Source of the DNA: Planctomycetota bacterium | Lineage (GTDB): Bacteria > Planctomycetota > Planctomycetia > Pirellulales > Pirellulaceae | DNA length: 64,000 nt | Reading direction: 5' to 3' | Assembly (NCBI GenBank): GCA_963204915.1 | Contig: CAUJHS010000049.1 | Coordinates: forward strand, 1 to 64,000 | Shown: positions 1-7,728 of the stretch, piece after piece | Layout of the letters: each line of letters opens with the position of its first letter | Position numbering within the stretch: position 1 is the stretch's first letter | Notes under the pieces: model-generated | What the model was told of the DNA's origin: nothing | What the model saw: only the letters and a program-made list of their open reading frames with translations | The model's database searches: none | Program-made: the position numbers and the translations under genes

Positions 1-2
1 GC

Positions 3-113
3 GGTCGTCGCTGGGATCGGGACCAGGCGGAAGGCATGATGGCCTTGGCCGCCCTGCAAGACAGCGGCCTGTGGTCCACCTACTGGTCAACCCTCGATCC
101 CGAAAGGAATTAA
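3..113 (+). CDS. 3' end of an unidentified gene (C-terminal 36 residues)
   Basis: The frame is open from the left edge of the window to a TAA stop. It reads as ordinary protein, ending in a Trp- and Leu-rich stretch (LQDSGLWSTYWSTLDPERN). The other two forward frames are less protein-like, and one stops after 12 codons. No family can be named from 36 residues. The gene lies 111 bases upstream of the phosphofructokinase start on the same strand. Confidence 0.5.
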   Translation, partial: GRRWDRDQAEGMMALAALQDSGLWSTYWSTLDPERN

Positions 114-224
114 GCCCGCCATAGAATCCTGCCACACACGAGGCGCCCGTTGCCTACATGTGTCGTCAGCGCGCGGGTAAGATACACCGTTTGGAGGATC
201 CAAACCTTTGCCCGCGAATGCGAC

Positions 225-1604
225 ATGAGACGAATCGGAATTTTGACCGCCGGGGGCGACACGCCCGCACTGAACGCGACGATTCACGGCGCCGTGACCC
301 GGGCCAACCAGGTAAGGGTGGAGGTTGTCGGGTTAATCAACGGTTTTGCGGCGCTGTTTCATCCGCGCGCGCCTCATTTGCTGTTGAATCCGTTGTTTGG
401 CGAAATTCCTGAACTTGATCCGACACGCGGTGGGACGATTCTCGGCGCCTCCCGCGACTATGTTGATCCGAACGATCACGAGCGACTCGACCTTGCCTGC
501 CGGCGATTGAAAGACTTGCAACTCGATGGACTGATTTGCATCGGCGGCGACGGCACGATGAACGGGCTTCAGCCGCTGTGCGACATGATCCCTACGGTGC
601 TGGCGCCCAAGACGATCGATAATGACCTGGGCTTGAACTATCGCTACGAGGCGGACCATTGGATTCGGGAAGACCACACCGAGGCGCCCGGCTATTTCTA
701 TCGCCGTTCGGAAATGCCGCACACGTTCGACATCGAGCACATGGTCAACTACGCCACGCCGGGTTACGCCACGGCGGTGTACGTTTCCGCCACCGGTATT
801 GGCCGGATTCGCACGACGGCGGAAAGCCATCGCCGCGTGGCGATCATCGAAGTTATGGGGCGCCACTCGGGATACATCGCTCTTGGGTCGGCTTATGGCC
901 AGCCCGATTTGATCCTCATTCCCGAGTCGCCCATCAACAGCTGCGAGTTAGCCGAGCGGGTGAAAGAGATTTACGTCCTGCAGCGGAACGTAGTGATCGT
1001 GTGCGGCGAGGGAATCGTCGACGAAACCGGCCACGTGTTGGGTTCGGCGCGGCTTTCCACGGATCCGGCTGGCAACTTGATGCTAAGTGGCGCATCCGAA
1101 GCGTTGCGCGCGATGTTGATTGAGAAAATCGGTGACGAATTCTTCCACAAACATGGAAGGAATGAATCCGCCGGCTCCGCGATCTTTACTCGAAAGGTGG
1201 GGCATACCCAGCGCGGTGGTCGGCCGGTGCGGTTTGACCGCTTTCAGGCGGCGCAACTTGGCGGCAAAGCGGTCGAAATGCTGCTGGAGGGGCAAAATAA
1301 TCACGTGGCGACTCTGCAATGGAGCCGTACCGAAGGTTTCTACGTTGACAGTTACAGCGGTCAACTTTTCCGCGATCAATGGGGAAAAATTCACGCCCGC
1401 AACGTTCACCCGGCAATGTATGACCCCCATATGATGCAGCCATCGCCCGTGGGAATCGAATACTTGTTGCCGATTTTTACCAACGCGATTGGCGACGATG
1501 ACGTGGAGTATATCCGACAAACGTTGTTTGATTCCGGAAACCTGTTTCGGCGTTACCATTCGGTCAACACCGACATTCACAAACGCATTCGATTTCTGGA
1601 ATAA
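225..1604 (+). CDS. pfkA: 6-phosphofructokinase, probably ATP-dependent, with mixed ATP/PPi signatures
   Basis: Phosphorylates fructose 6-phosphate in glycolysis; 459 residues, cytosolic. Visible PFK motifs are AGGDTPALN at about residues 9-17, GGDG at 107-110, PKTIDND at 128-134 with the catalytic Asp, MGRHSGYIA at 211-219 and HTQRGGRP near residue 330. In this family a Gly at the last GGDG position points to ATP as donor, whereas Lys before TIDND is typical of PPi enzymes. Having both is known from long ATP-PFKs of plants and trypanosomatids. About 40 extra residues (138-177, rich in Tyr, His and acidic residues) sit between TIDND and the TPGYATAVY segment. The frame is open further upstream, but the ATG at 225 is chosen because the family begins directly with the RIGILTAGGD strand. 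ATP as donor is inference. Confidence 0.88.
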   Translation: MRRIGILTAGGDTPALNATIHGAVTRANQVRVEVVGLINGFAALFHPRAPHLLLNPLFGEIPELDPTRGGTILGASRDYVDPNDHERLDLACRRLKDLQLDGLICIGGDGTMNGLQPLCDMIPTVLAPKTIDNDLGLNYRYEADHWIREDHTEAPGYFYRRSEMPHTFDIEHMVNYATPGYATAVYVSATGIGRIRTTAESHRRVAIIEVMGRHSGYIALGSAYGQPDLILIPESPINSCELAERVKEIYVLQRNVVIVCGEGIVDETGHVLGSARLSTDPAGNLMLSGASEALRAMLIEKIGDEFFHKHGRNESAGSAIFTRKVGHTQRGGRPVRFDRFQAAQLGGKAVEMLLEGQNNHVATLQWSRTEGFYVDSYSGQLFRDQWGKIHARNVHPAMYDPHMMQPSPVGIEYLLPIFTNAIGDDDVEYIRQTLFDSGNLFRRYHSVNTDIHKRIRFLE

Positions 1605-1682
1605 CGCCGCGGCTCGTGGTTCGCTACTTGTCAGCGTCGGCAATGCGTTTTACATTTCACGCGCGTCGTAACATTTTCGGAC

Positions 1683-1687
1683 AGGAG
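1683..1687 (+). promoter_or_regulatory. Shine-Dalgarno AGGAG for the GTG-started sugar isomerase
   Basis: AGGAG lies 7 bases before the GTG at 1695 and supports that non-ATG start. Confidence 0.6.
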
Positions 1688-1694
1688 ATTTATC

Positions 1695-2537
1695 GTGGAA
1701 AAATGGCCGATTGGAGTGTTCGCCAGCGTGGACGCTGGATTGGGCGTGAAACTGGAAGTGGCTCATGAACTGGGGGTGCCCACCATTCAACTACACGCGC
1801 CGGCGAAAGCAACGCGAACGCAGAAAAACGCCGACGCATTCCTGTCCCGTCTCAATCAATACGGCATTGAACTGACCTGCGTGTTCGGCGGGTTCGAGGG
1901 CGAAAGCTATGCCGATATCCCCACCGTGTCCCGCACCGTGGGGTTGGTTCCCCCCGAGACGCGGGCCGAGCGTACCAAGGAAATGAAGGAAATTGCCGAC
2001 TTTGCGCGCATGCTTGGCTGCAAAACCGTAGCGCTGCATCTCGGGTTCGTTCCACATGACACGGGCTCGTCGCTGTACCAAGAGGTCTTAGAAGTCACGC
2101 GCGACGTTTGCGATCATTGCAAGAAGAACGGCCAAAACCTGCATCTGGAAACGGGCCAAGAGTCCGCCGACGGGCTTCTCCAGTTCATTGGCGACGTGAA
2201 ACGCGATAATCTCTTCATCAATTTCGACCCGGCGAACATGATTTTGTACGGAACGGGCGAACCCATTGAGGCGTTGCGCAAGGTCGGTTCCTACGTGCGC
2301 AGCATTCACTGCAAAGATGGCAAGTGGGCCAAGAACCCTGGTCAGGAATGGGGCCAAGAAGTACCGCTGGGACAAGGCGACGTGGGCATGGAAAACTACC
2401 TTCGCACCCTGCAAGAAATTGGATACGAGGGTCCGCTCACCATCGAGCGCGAGATTCCGCAGGAGCCCGACCGACAGAAATCGGAAATCGGCCACGCCAT
2501 TCGTTTGTTGAATGAACTGAAGGCGAAAATCGGCTAG
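1695..2537 (+). CDS. Sugar phosphate isomerase/epimerase, AP-endonuclease-2 TIM-barrel family
   Basis: A 280-residue single-domain protein of the xylose-isomerase-like TIM-barrel superfamily. The metal-binding residues of the fold are visible: Glu152 in HLETGQE, Asp178 in NFDPANM, His205 in IHCKDGKW and a Glu in TIERE near residue 251. Family members interconvert sugars or sugar acids using a divalent metal. The exact substrate cannot be read from the sequence. No signal peptide, so cytosolic. It starts with GTG behind a good Shine-Dalgarno. It follows the phosphofructokinase by 90 bases on the same strand and may be cotranscribed with it, which fits a role in carbohydrate metabolism. It ends just before a strong stem-loop. 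Confidence 0.85.
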   Translation: MEKWPIGVFASVDAGLGVKLEVAHELGVPTIQLHAPAKATRTQKNADAFLSRLNQYGIELTCVFGGFEGESYADIPTVSRTVGLVPPETRAERTKEMKEIADFARMLGCKTVALHLGFVPHDTGSSLYQEVLEVTRDVCDHCKKNGQNLHLETGQESADGLLQFIGDVKRDNLFINFDPANMILYGTGEPIEALRKVGSYVRSIHCKDGKWAKNPGQEWGQEVPLGQGDVGMENYLRTLQEIGYEGPLTIEREIPQEPDRQKSEIGHAIRLLNELKAKIG

Positions 2538-2578
2538 AGCGCGTTTCACGCAGGTATGACGCCCCCAAGGTGGCGCCA

Positions 2579-2614
2579 TCGCTCCGCGAGTGCCGGAAAC
2601 CACTCGCGGAGCGA
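2579..2614. terminator. Perfect 14-bp stem-loop between convergent genes
   Basis: The left arm at 2579-2592 is exactly complementary to the right arm at 2601-2614, with an 8-base loop. It lies 42 bases after the isomerase stop, between convergent genes. There is no T-run, so it could be a factor-dependent terminator, an mRNA-stabilising hairpin or a REP-like element. Confidence 0.5.
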
Positions 2615-2678
2615 GTGGACCACACGGAAGAAGTCATCACACCTCGATGAAATAGGCTTCAACCCGTGGGGTGACTTA

Positions 2679-2711
2679 CTTTGGCGGATGCTCCGATGCG
2701 CTCCGCCAAAG
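2679..2711. terminator. Second stem-loop in the same convergent gap
   Basis: CTTTGGCGGA at 2679-2688 pairs with TCCGCCAAAG at 2702-2711 around a 13-base loop. It lies 41 bases past the stop of the minus-strand DUF6807 gene, so it probably ends that transcript. Confidence 0.4.
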
Positions 2712-2751
2712 GGCCCCGCGCCGTACGCTTGGGAAACCCCGAGAAAAGGCC

Positions 2752-3756
2752 TTACTGTTCGGCGTATTGCGACGCCCAGCGCTCGATGCGTTCGCGATCG
2801 GCGCCGCCGCGGTGCAAGACCAGGCGATAGCGCAGGATCACTGGCGACTCGGTAGAAAGCTGCACCGGTTCCCGTCCTGGCCAAACCGCATTTTGCATGC
2901 TGCGTTCGCGGCGCAAGATCCATGGTTGCGGGAAGCCTGGCGAAGAAAGGTGAGGCAAGATGGTGACTCCGCTCAGCGCTCCGTCTTGATCATATGGCGC
3001 CGAGACGTCAAGCCACGCACCCGCGTCGACGGCGGTCAATTGCGGTTCAACGGTCCCTCCGGCGCCGGTAAACCGCACGCCTTCCGGGATACGCACGCGC
3101 ACGGAAAAGCCGCCATAGCCTTTCTCATCGTCGGACCCGCCTAAACGCAGATTCTCCTCGGCGGCGAGGAGTTGAATTTCAAAGTCAATCTTTCGAGCGT
3201 CGTGATCCGCCGCATGAACTCGAATCGTAGTTCGTTCTTGCACCAACGGTTTCGGCGTTCCCGCGGCGTTGGTCCTTTGGGGCGACTTCCACACGACGCG
3301 CGTTCGTAACGCGACGGAGCTTCCTGCGTCGGTCACAGGCTCAACATGGGTTACGTCCCACACCATGTCGCGACAGACCCAGCCGTCGCCAATCGATTGT
3401 TCTCCCACGAGCAATTGATGCCACGCCCAAAACACCCCGCGATGATGTAGATGGTCCTGCGGGAAGTCTTCGGTGAGCACCTGGCCGTCCAAGCTGTATA
3501 AGGGATGCACGTAATGAGCGCGCGTGAATTCGCCGTCGCGCGACTTAGCCGTTCGCTGGTAAAACAACACGTCGCGATCGCCCTCGCGCACCAACCAGCC
3601 TTCCGTTTGCTCCACAAGTTGAAGTGATGAACTGGTTTCCTCGGCCTGCGTCGCGGCGACAAAAACAAACGCCATACACCACGTCCAGGGTAGCCATGCC
3701 CCCGATAACGAAATCAGGCATCGAGAATTGCGGCGATTCGTCCGATGTTGTGTCAT
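2752..3756 (-). CDS. Secreted PmoA-like (DUF6807) family protein
   Basis: 334 residues. It begins with a signal peptide: an Arg-rich N-terminus, a hydrophobic Trp-containing core and cleavage near ATQAEE. The mature part shows the hallmark of the PmoA-like/DUF6807 family, a conserved His-rich stretch (DHLHHRGVFWAWHQL) preceded by YVHPLYSLDGQVLTEDFP. Members are abundant in planctomycetes. They carry the name of methane oxygenase PmoA through annotation history and are not shown to be oxygenases. Function unknown; probably periplasmic or extracellular. The ATG at 3756 is preferred over an upstream GTG at 3780. A 57-codon frame lies just upstream on the same strand. Confidence 0.8.
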   Translation of the reverse strand: MTQHRTNRRNSRCLISLSGAWLPWTWCMAFVFVAATQAEETSSSLQLVEQTEGWLVREGDRDVLFYQRTAKSRDGEFTRAHYVHPLYSLDGQVLTEDFPQDHLHHRGVFWAWHQLLVGEQSIGDGWVCRDMVWDVTHVEPVTDAGSSVALRTRVVWKSPQRTNAAGTPKPLVQERTTIRVHAADHDARKIDFEIQLLAAEENLRLGGSDDEKGYGGFSVRVRIPEGVRFTGAGGTVEPQLTAVDAGAWLDVSAPYDQDGALSGVTILPHLSSPGFPQPWILRRERSMQNAVWPGREPVQLSTESPVILRYRLVLHRGGADRERIERWASQYAEQ

Positions 3757-3800
3757 CTTGGTCTTCGGAGGAAGGATCACGAAGCAACGCAGCTAGACCG

Positions 3801-3974
3801 TTAGCGCCGATTCAACTCGCTCAGCTTAAAGGAAAGTAAGTCTTTTTGCGTCGGCGCCAAGGCATTTTCTTTTTCCAGCCAGCATGATTTCAAAACGCTG
3901 TCGTAGCGTGGTGGCCATTCGGCATGTTCATCAAAGTACGCCGCCTGATCAAGGCGTGAAAGTTCCAGATCCAT
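3801..3974 (-). CDS. Small hypothetical protein, 57 residues
   Basis: A short minus-strand frame from ATG (3974) to TAA (3801), preceded in frame by TAG two codons upstream, so the start is fixed. Its composition is that of a soluble helical protein, with mixed charged residues, two Trp and two Tyr, and it ends in KLSELNRR. I do not recognise it and see no Shine-Dalgarno. It ends about 45 bases before the DUF6807 start on the same strand. It overlaps a longer frame (3890-4279, minus) that looks less protein-like at its 3' end. It could be the 3' remnant of a larger gene. Confidence 0.4.
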   Translation of the reverse strand: MDLELSRLDQAAYFDEHAEWPPRYDSVLKSCWLEKENALAPTQKDLLSFKLSELNRR

Positions 3975-4337
3975 GCGCTAACAGCCGTGCGTTTATTACG
4001 GGAAATGCACCACATGGGATTCCAGGACATCGTTCTCACGCGATCCCGTTGCACCGATGCGCCGACAGCTATCGCAATACACCAAATTGACGAGTGAGTA
4101 CCGAAGATTGCTCCACCTGTGGTTAGTACGACGATGGCCATGACTCGGTAATCGACCGTCCTCCGCGTCGGGAAAGCATGTAACAATCCCTCGTCGCCTA
4201 CGCTCGGGTAGTTACCGCGGCTCGCCACGCCGATGAATAGATCGTTTGTCGCCAATTCGGTTGCATCCATGGTGCTCAAAAGACGATTGTGCTACTATGG
4301 GCATTGCACCCCCGATAATAACCATAAAGGATAGATT
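3975..4337. other. Intergenic stretch without a supported gene
   Basis: 363 bases between the small minus-strand frame and the acyltransferase. A minus-strand reading frame (start 4279) crosses it and includes one hydrophobic segment, but nothing recognisable. The last 100 bases must hold the acyltransferase promoter. Apart from the ribosome-binding site at 4326 I could not pick a convincing one. Confidence 0.4.
4326..4331 (+). promoter_or_regulatory. Shine-Dalgarno AAAGGA for the acyltransferase
   Basis: AAAGGA lies 6 bases before the ATG at 4338 and supports that start. Confidence 0.5.
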
Positions 4338-5732
4338 ATGGGTGAAAATATCCTTTTCCCCATGTATTTGGCGCCAGTTGAGCTTTTTATGGAGTTGGAT
4401 GACGACCCGCGTTATCCCATGGCGTTCGTAATCGAGCTTGAATTGTCGGGCGACATAGACCGGGCGGCGTTTGACTTGGCCCTGGCGGAGGCTTTGGCCC
4501 GTCATCCCCTGTTGCGCGCCTTGGTCCAACGTCGAAAGAAGAATCAGCTTTGCTGGGTTTCGGCCAAGGGTTTGGCGCCGTATGTCGATTGGCGTTCCGA
4601 CGATTTCCCGCTCGTCTGCCCGAATGGAACCGAAGCCATTGATTTGGCCTCCGAAGTCGGTCTGCGAGTATGGGTTCGCCAACAGCCGAACCGCGTCCGC
4701 ATCACATTTCAGTTTCACCATGCCTGCTGCGATGGTGTTGGCGCCTATCGCTTTATTGGCGACTTCTTGGCGATTTACGGACAGCAAACCGCAGGCGAAG
4801 GGGCGGCCCGACCATCTCTCGAACCCGTTGATCCGCTCCGAGTGCGAACGCGTAGTCGCGGAGTGCTCGACGTAGCGCTCAGCGGCGACCGATGGCGGTT
4901 GGCCCGCCTTGCGATGCGTGAAGGCGCTGGCATATTAACCATGCGAGCCACTCCGTTAGCCCCGGGGCAACAGAGTACGGGGCAACGATTGTCGCCCTTC
5001 CCGGGAGTGCAGTCGATGACATTCGATCGCGCGGAACACGAACAGCTACGGGACGGCGTGATCGAACAAGGCGCGATGTTGAATGACCTTCTGCTCGCGG
5101 AATTGTTTCAATCGTTGCGCGATTGGAACGAACGAAAAACCGGTCGCGGCGGCAAGACGTTGCGGATCATGATGCCCACCGACATGCGGACCAGCGACGA
5201 TTATGAAACACCTGCCGTAAATAAGGTCAGTTACACGTTTCTCACACGGCGCGTTGGGGAATTGGATGATCCCGATGAGTTGCTACAAAGCATTCGTCGC
5301 GAGACACTTGCAATCAAAAATGAGCGTCGTGGGGTTCGTTTTGCCGATATGTTGGCGGCCGGGTTCGCCATCCCCGGTTTGATGCCGGTGTTGTTGTCGT
5401 ATCCCTTCTGTATGGCGACCGCGATTCTCTCAAACGTGGGCGATCCAAGCCGCCGTTTTACGGCAAGGTTTCCACGCACTGGGGGCCGTATCGTGTGTGG
5501 GAATTTGACGTTGGAAGACATCACGGGAGCGCCGCCGCTTCGTCATCTCAGTCGCGCCGCAATCTCGGCATTTGCGTATAACCGACGTTTAACGTTGAGT
5601 GTTCGCTGTGATCCGTTTCGCTTTTCGAGCGGCGACAGCAAAGAATTTCTGAGTTTGTACGTTGGTCGACTCCGATCGCGACTGGTACGCCGAACGCCCA
5701 ATTTTTCTGCGTCAGCAGTTGCCGTTGGCTAG
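4338..5732 (+). CDS. Stand-alone condensation-domain / wax-ester-synthase-like acyltransferase
   Basis: 464 residues of the CoA-dependent acyltransferase superfamily. The active-site motif HHxxxDG is intact at residues 127-133 (HHACCDG). Other family marks are a first half resembling NRPS condensation domains (ALARHPLLRALV), a second-half helix NDLLLAELFQSL and a late strand GNLTLEDITG. In this family the second His deprotonates an acceptor hydroxyl or amine for acyl transfer from CoA or a carrier protein. No carrier protein, adenylation domain or lipid gene is adjacent, so the substrate is unknown; a wax ester, lipid or secondary-metabolite role is possible. It is monocistronic, with a clear ribosome-binding site. 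Confidence 0.75.
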   Translation: MGENILFPMYLAPVELFMELDDDPRYPMAFVIELELSGDIDRAAFDLALAEALARHPLLRALVQRRKKNQLCWVSAKGLAPYVDWRSDDFPLVCPNGTEAIDLASEVGLRVWVRQQPNRVRITFQFHHACCDGVGAYRFIGDFLAIYGQQTAGEGAARPSLEPVDPLRVRTRSRGVLDVALSGDRWRLARLAMREGAGILTMRATPLAPGQQSTGQRLSPFPGVQSMTFDRAEHEQLRDGVIEQGAMLNDLLLAELFQSLRDWNERKTGRGGKTLRIMMPTDMRTSDDYETPAVNKVSYTFLTRRVGELDDPDELLQSIRRETLAIKNERRGVRFADMLAAGFAIPGLMPVLLSYPFCMATAILSNVGDPSRRFTARFPRTGGRIVCGNLTLEDITGAPPLRHLSRAAISAFAYNRRLTLSVRCDPFRFSSGDSKEFLSLYVGRLRSRLVRRTPNFSASAVAVG

Positions 5733-6418
5733 TAAGTGATTGTCGACGAGAAGTCATCGACGAAGCATTGCTGGCAAATAGTAAGGCTTACCCGAGGCGA
5801 ACGAGCCAATTTTCCGGCGTATGATTGGGCGATTTCCACAACTCGCTTTATCGAATACCAAAAACCTTCGTCGATCGATATGTGTCAGTGGTCGTCGTAA
5901 GTTGTTTTATAGTATTGACTTGTGGAATTTACAGCAAGTGGCGCATCGACGTAAGTTTCAATTGAGCCATCGAACAAGTCGACAAACTCTTGATTTAATA
6001 CTGTACGTGTGTATAATGATTTTGTGTCATGTGGTTTTGTTCCGACCCTTTGGCGTTGGCATTCGACCTTTACCCTCCGTCCCAGAAGGGGCGATTCTTG
6101 GGTCACACTTCCCCCCTTCCTTTTCCATCCCTTAGCAACACGTTCTCTCCCACCTAAGAGCGAATCGCCATTATTCCACGAACGCGCTGAATGATCGGCC
6201 CCGTGTGGTTGACAAGCGCTGCGTGTGGGCGTATCTTGACGAGATTGGTGCCGGCCTCCATGGTCGGGTTGTAGTTTTTCTTGGCGATTTTACGCGCGGT
6301 TGTCTCAGAAGCGGCCTTCTTCCGAGTCGAAGTTGTCGAAAAGTGGTTGTAGTACCTCTTTTCAACGCCTTCTTGCGGGGGGAGTGACCGCCTTTTTTGT
6401 GCATACGCATACCGCCTT
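5733..6418. other. 686-bp intergenic region, comparatively AT-rich
   Basis: No open frame here has recognisable protein character. The part around 5860-6030 is visibly richer in A and T than neighbouring DNA and contains a sigma-70-like promoter. The short frames on both strands between 6154 and 6450 are arginine- and lysine-rich and overlap the ABC gene start, so I do not call them. Confidence 0.45.
5990..6017 (+). promoter_or_regulatory. Candidate sigma-70-type promoter
   Basis: TTGATT at 5990-5995 and a perfect TATAAT at 6012-6017, 16 bases apart. It points rightward but lies about 400 bases before the next gene, the ABC ATPase. It would imply a long leader or an unannotated small RNA. 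Confidence 0.35.
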
Positions 6419-7696
6419 ATGGCAAATGTCGAGCTTAAGGGGGTGGTCAAGCGATTTCGTGCGGCTGTTTCCTCCGGGCGAATGGCAAGTTCCGTTCAGG
6501 CCGTTGGGCGGCTGGATTTGGTTGTTCCCGACGGCAGTTTAACCGTGCTGGTGGGACCTAGTGGTTGTGGAAAGACAACTACTTTGCGGCTGATTGCTGG
6601 GTTGGAGTCGCCTGACGAAGGCGAAGTGTGGATTGGCGATCGGTTGGTCCATCGATTGCCTCCGCATGAACGAAACGTCGCTCTGGTGTTTCAGGGCTTT
6701 GCGTTGTATCCGCACCTGACGGTGGAGCAAAATTTGTCGTTTGGTTTGAAGTGGCGTCGCCGCCGCGAAGTTCGATCGGCGGGGATTTGGAAGTGGTTGC
6801 CGCCATATCGCGTGGCAGGGCATCATGGGATTGAAAGGAGCGAAATCAAGGATCGCGTGCAGCAAACGGCTCGTAAGTTAGGAATCGAAGAACTGTTAAA
6901 TCGCATGCCCGGTCAGCTTTCCGGAGGCGAGCGCCAGCGTGTTGCGCTGGGTCGGGCGATGGTTCGTCGGCCTGCAGTTTTTCTTTTAGATGAGCCGTTG
7001 TCGAATCTTGATGCTCCTTTGCGACTCGAAATGCGACGTGAGATCAAAGAGTTGCATTATCGTGAACGTACGACCATGGTTTATGTCACTCACGATCAGT
7101 CTGAAGCGATGGCGCTTGGCGATCGGTTGGCGGTAATGGATTGTGGTCAAATTCAGCAAATTGGAGAGCCGCAGGAAATTTACGATCGTCCCGCGAATCG
7201 GTTTGTGGCTGGCTTTCTGGGGTCGCCGCCGATTAATTTCCTGGACGGCGAGATTGGTTTCTCTCCGAGCGGGATACAATTCCAGTGTTCGGATTTAGGT
7301 CCTCGTTTAGCGATTCCGCTGGACGCCGTCTCCTTGCCTGGTGATGTTCGTTCCGGGCATCGCGTAGTCTTGGGGATTCGCCCCGAGGATTTGCGAATTG
7401 GCGGTCTAGACGCATCTGAGGGTGAGGCGTCCCAGCCCATTCTTCGTGGTCGTGTAACGGTCGTTCAGCCACTGGGGGACTTGTCCCTCGTTTCGGTTGA
7501 GGTTCTGCCAGACTTGACGCAGGGCGACGTCGCGAGTGAGCGCGCCATTGCGAAGTGGACCTGCAAGATGGGGCCGCGTGCGAAGGTGGAGCCTGGTGAC
7601 GTTTGCGGGTTGCGATTTAATCTCCATAAAGTACATGTATTTGACTGGGGCTCCGGCGAAAATTTGGCGATGGTGGCTACGGCGTCTGCTGTTTGA
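6419..7696 (+). CDS. ABC transporter ATP-binding protein, MalK/UgpC type
   Basis: 425-residue ATPase that would power a binding-protein-dependent importer. All motifs are present: Walker A GPSGCGKTT at 46-54, Q-loop FQGFALYPHLTV, signature LSGGERQRVALGRA, Walker B VFLLDEPLSNLD and H-loop THDQ. A C-terminal TOBE/MalK-type regulatory region of about 170 residues follows, including LGIRPEDLRIG. An insertion of roughly 30 residues, rich in Arg and Trp (WKWLPPY), sits between the Q-loop and the signature in the helical subdomain, and most MalK homologues lack it. No permease or binding protein is adjacent, so it probably serves a transporter encoded elsewhere. Substrate, sugar or otherwise, not determinable. 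nusA follows after 32 bases. Confidence 0.85.
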   Translation: MANVELKGVVKRFRAAVSSGRMASSVQAVGRLDLVVPDGSLTVLVGPSGCGKTTTLRLIAGLESPDEGEVWIGDRLVHRLPPHERNVALVFQGFALYPHLTVEQNLSFGLKWRRRREVRSAGIWKWLPPYRVAGHHGIERSEIKDRVQQTARKLGIEELLNRMPGQLSGGERQRVALGRAMVRRPAVFLLDEPLSNLDAPLRLEMRREIKELHYRERTTMVYVTHDQSEAMALGDRLAVMDCGQIQQIGEPQEIYDRPANRFVAGFLGSPPINFLDGEIGFSPSGIQFQCSDLGPRLAIPLDAVSLPGDVRSGHRVVLGIRPEDLRIGGLDASEGEASQPILRGRVTVVQPLGDLSLVSVEVLPDLTQGDVASERAIAKWTCKMGPRAKVEPGDVCGLRFNLHKVHVFDWGSGENLAMVATASAV

Positions 7697-7728
7697 ACAA
7701 TTGAATCGATAGACAGATTGTAGATCGT

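Noticed and set aside
5821-6135. 104-codon forward frame in the AT-rich gap
   Set aside because: Irregular composition, ends in a Pro/Ser run, no ribosome-binding site, no motif.
6154-6450. 98-codon minus-strand frame before the ABC gene
   Set aside because: Basic, without recognisable motif, and its start overlaps the ABC coding region. Part of it reads plausibly, so it is only weakly rejected.
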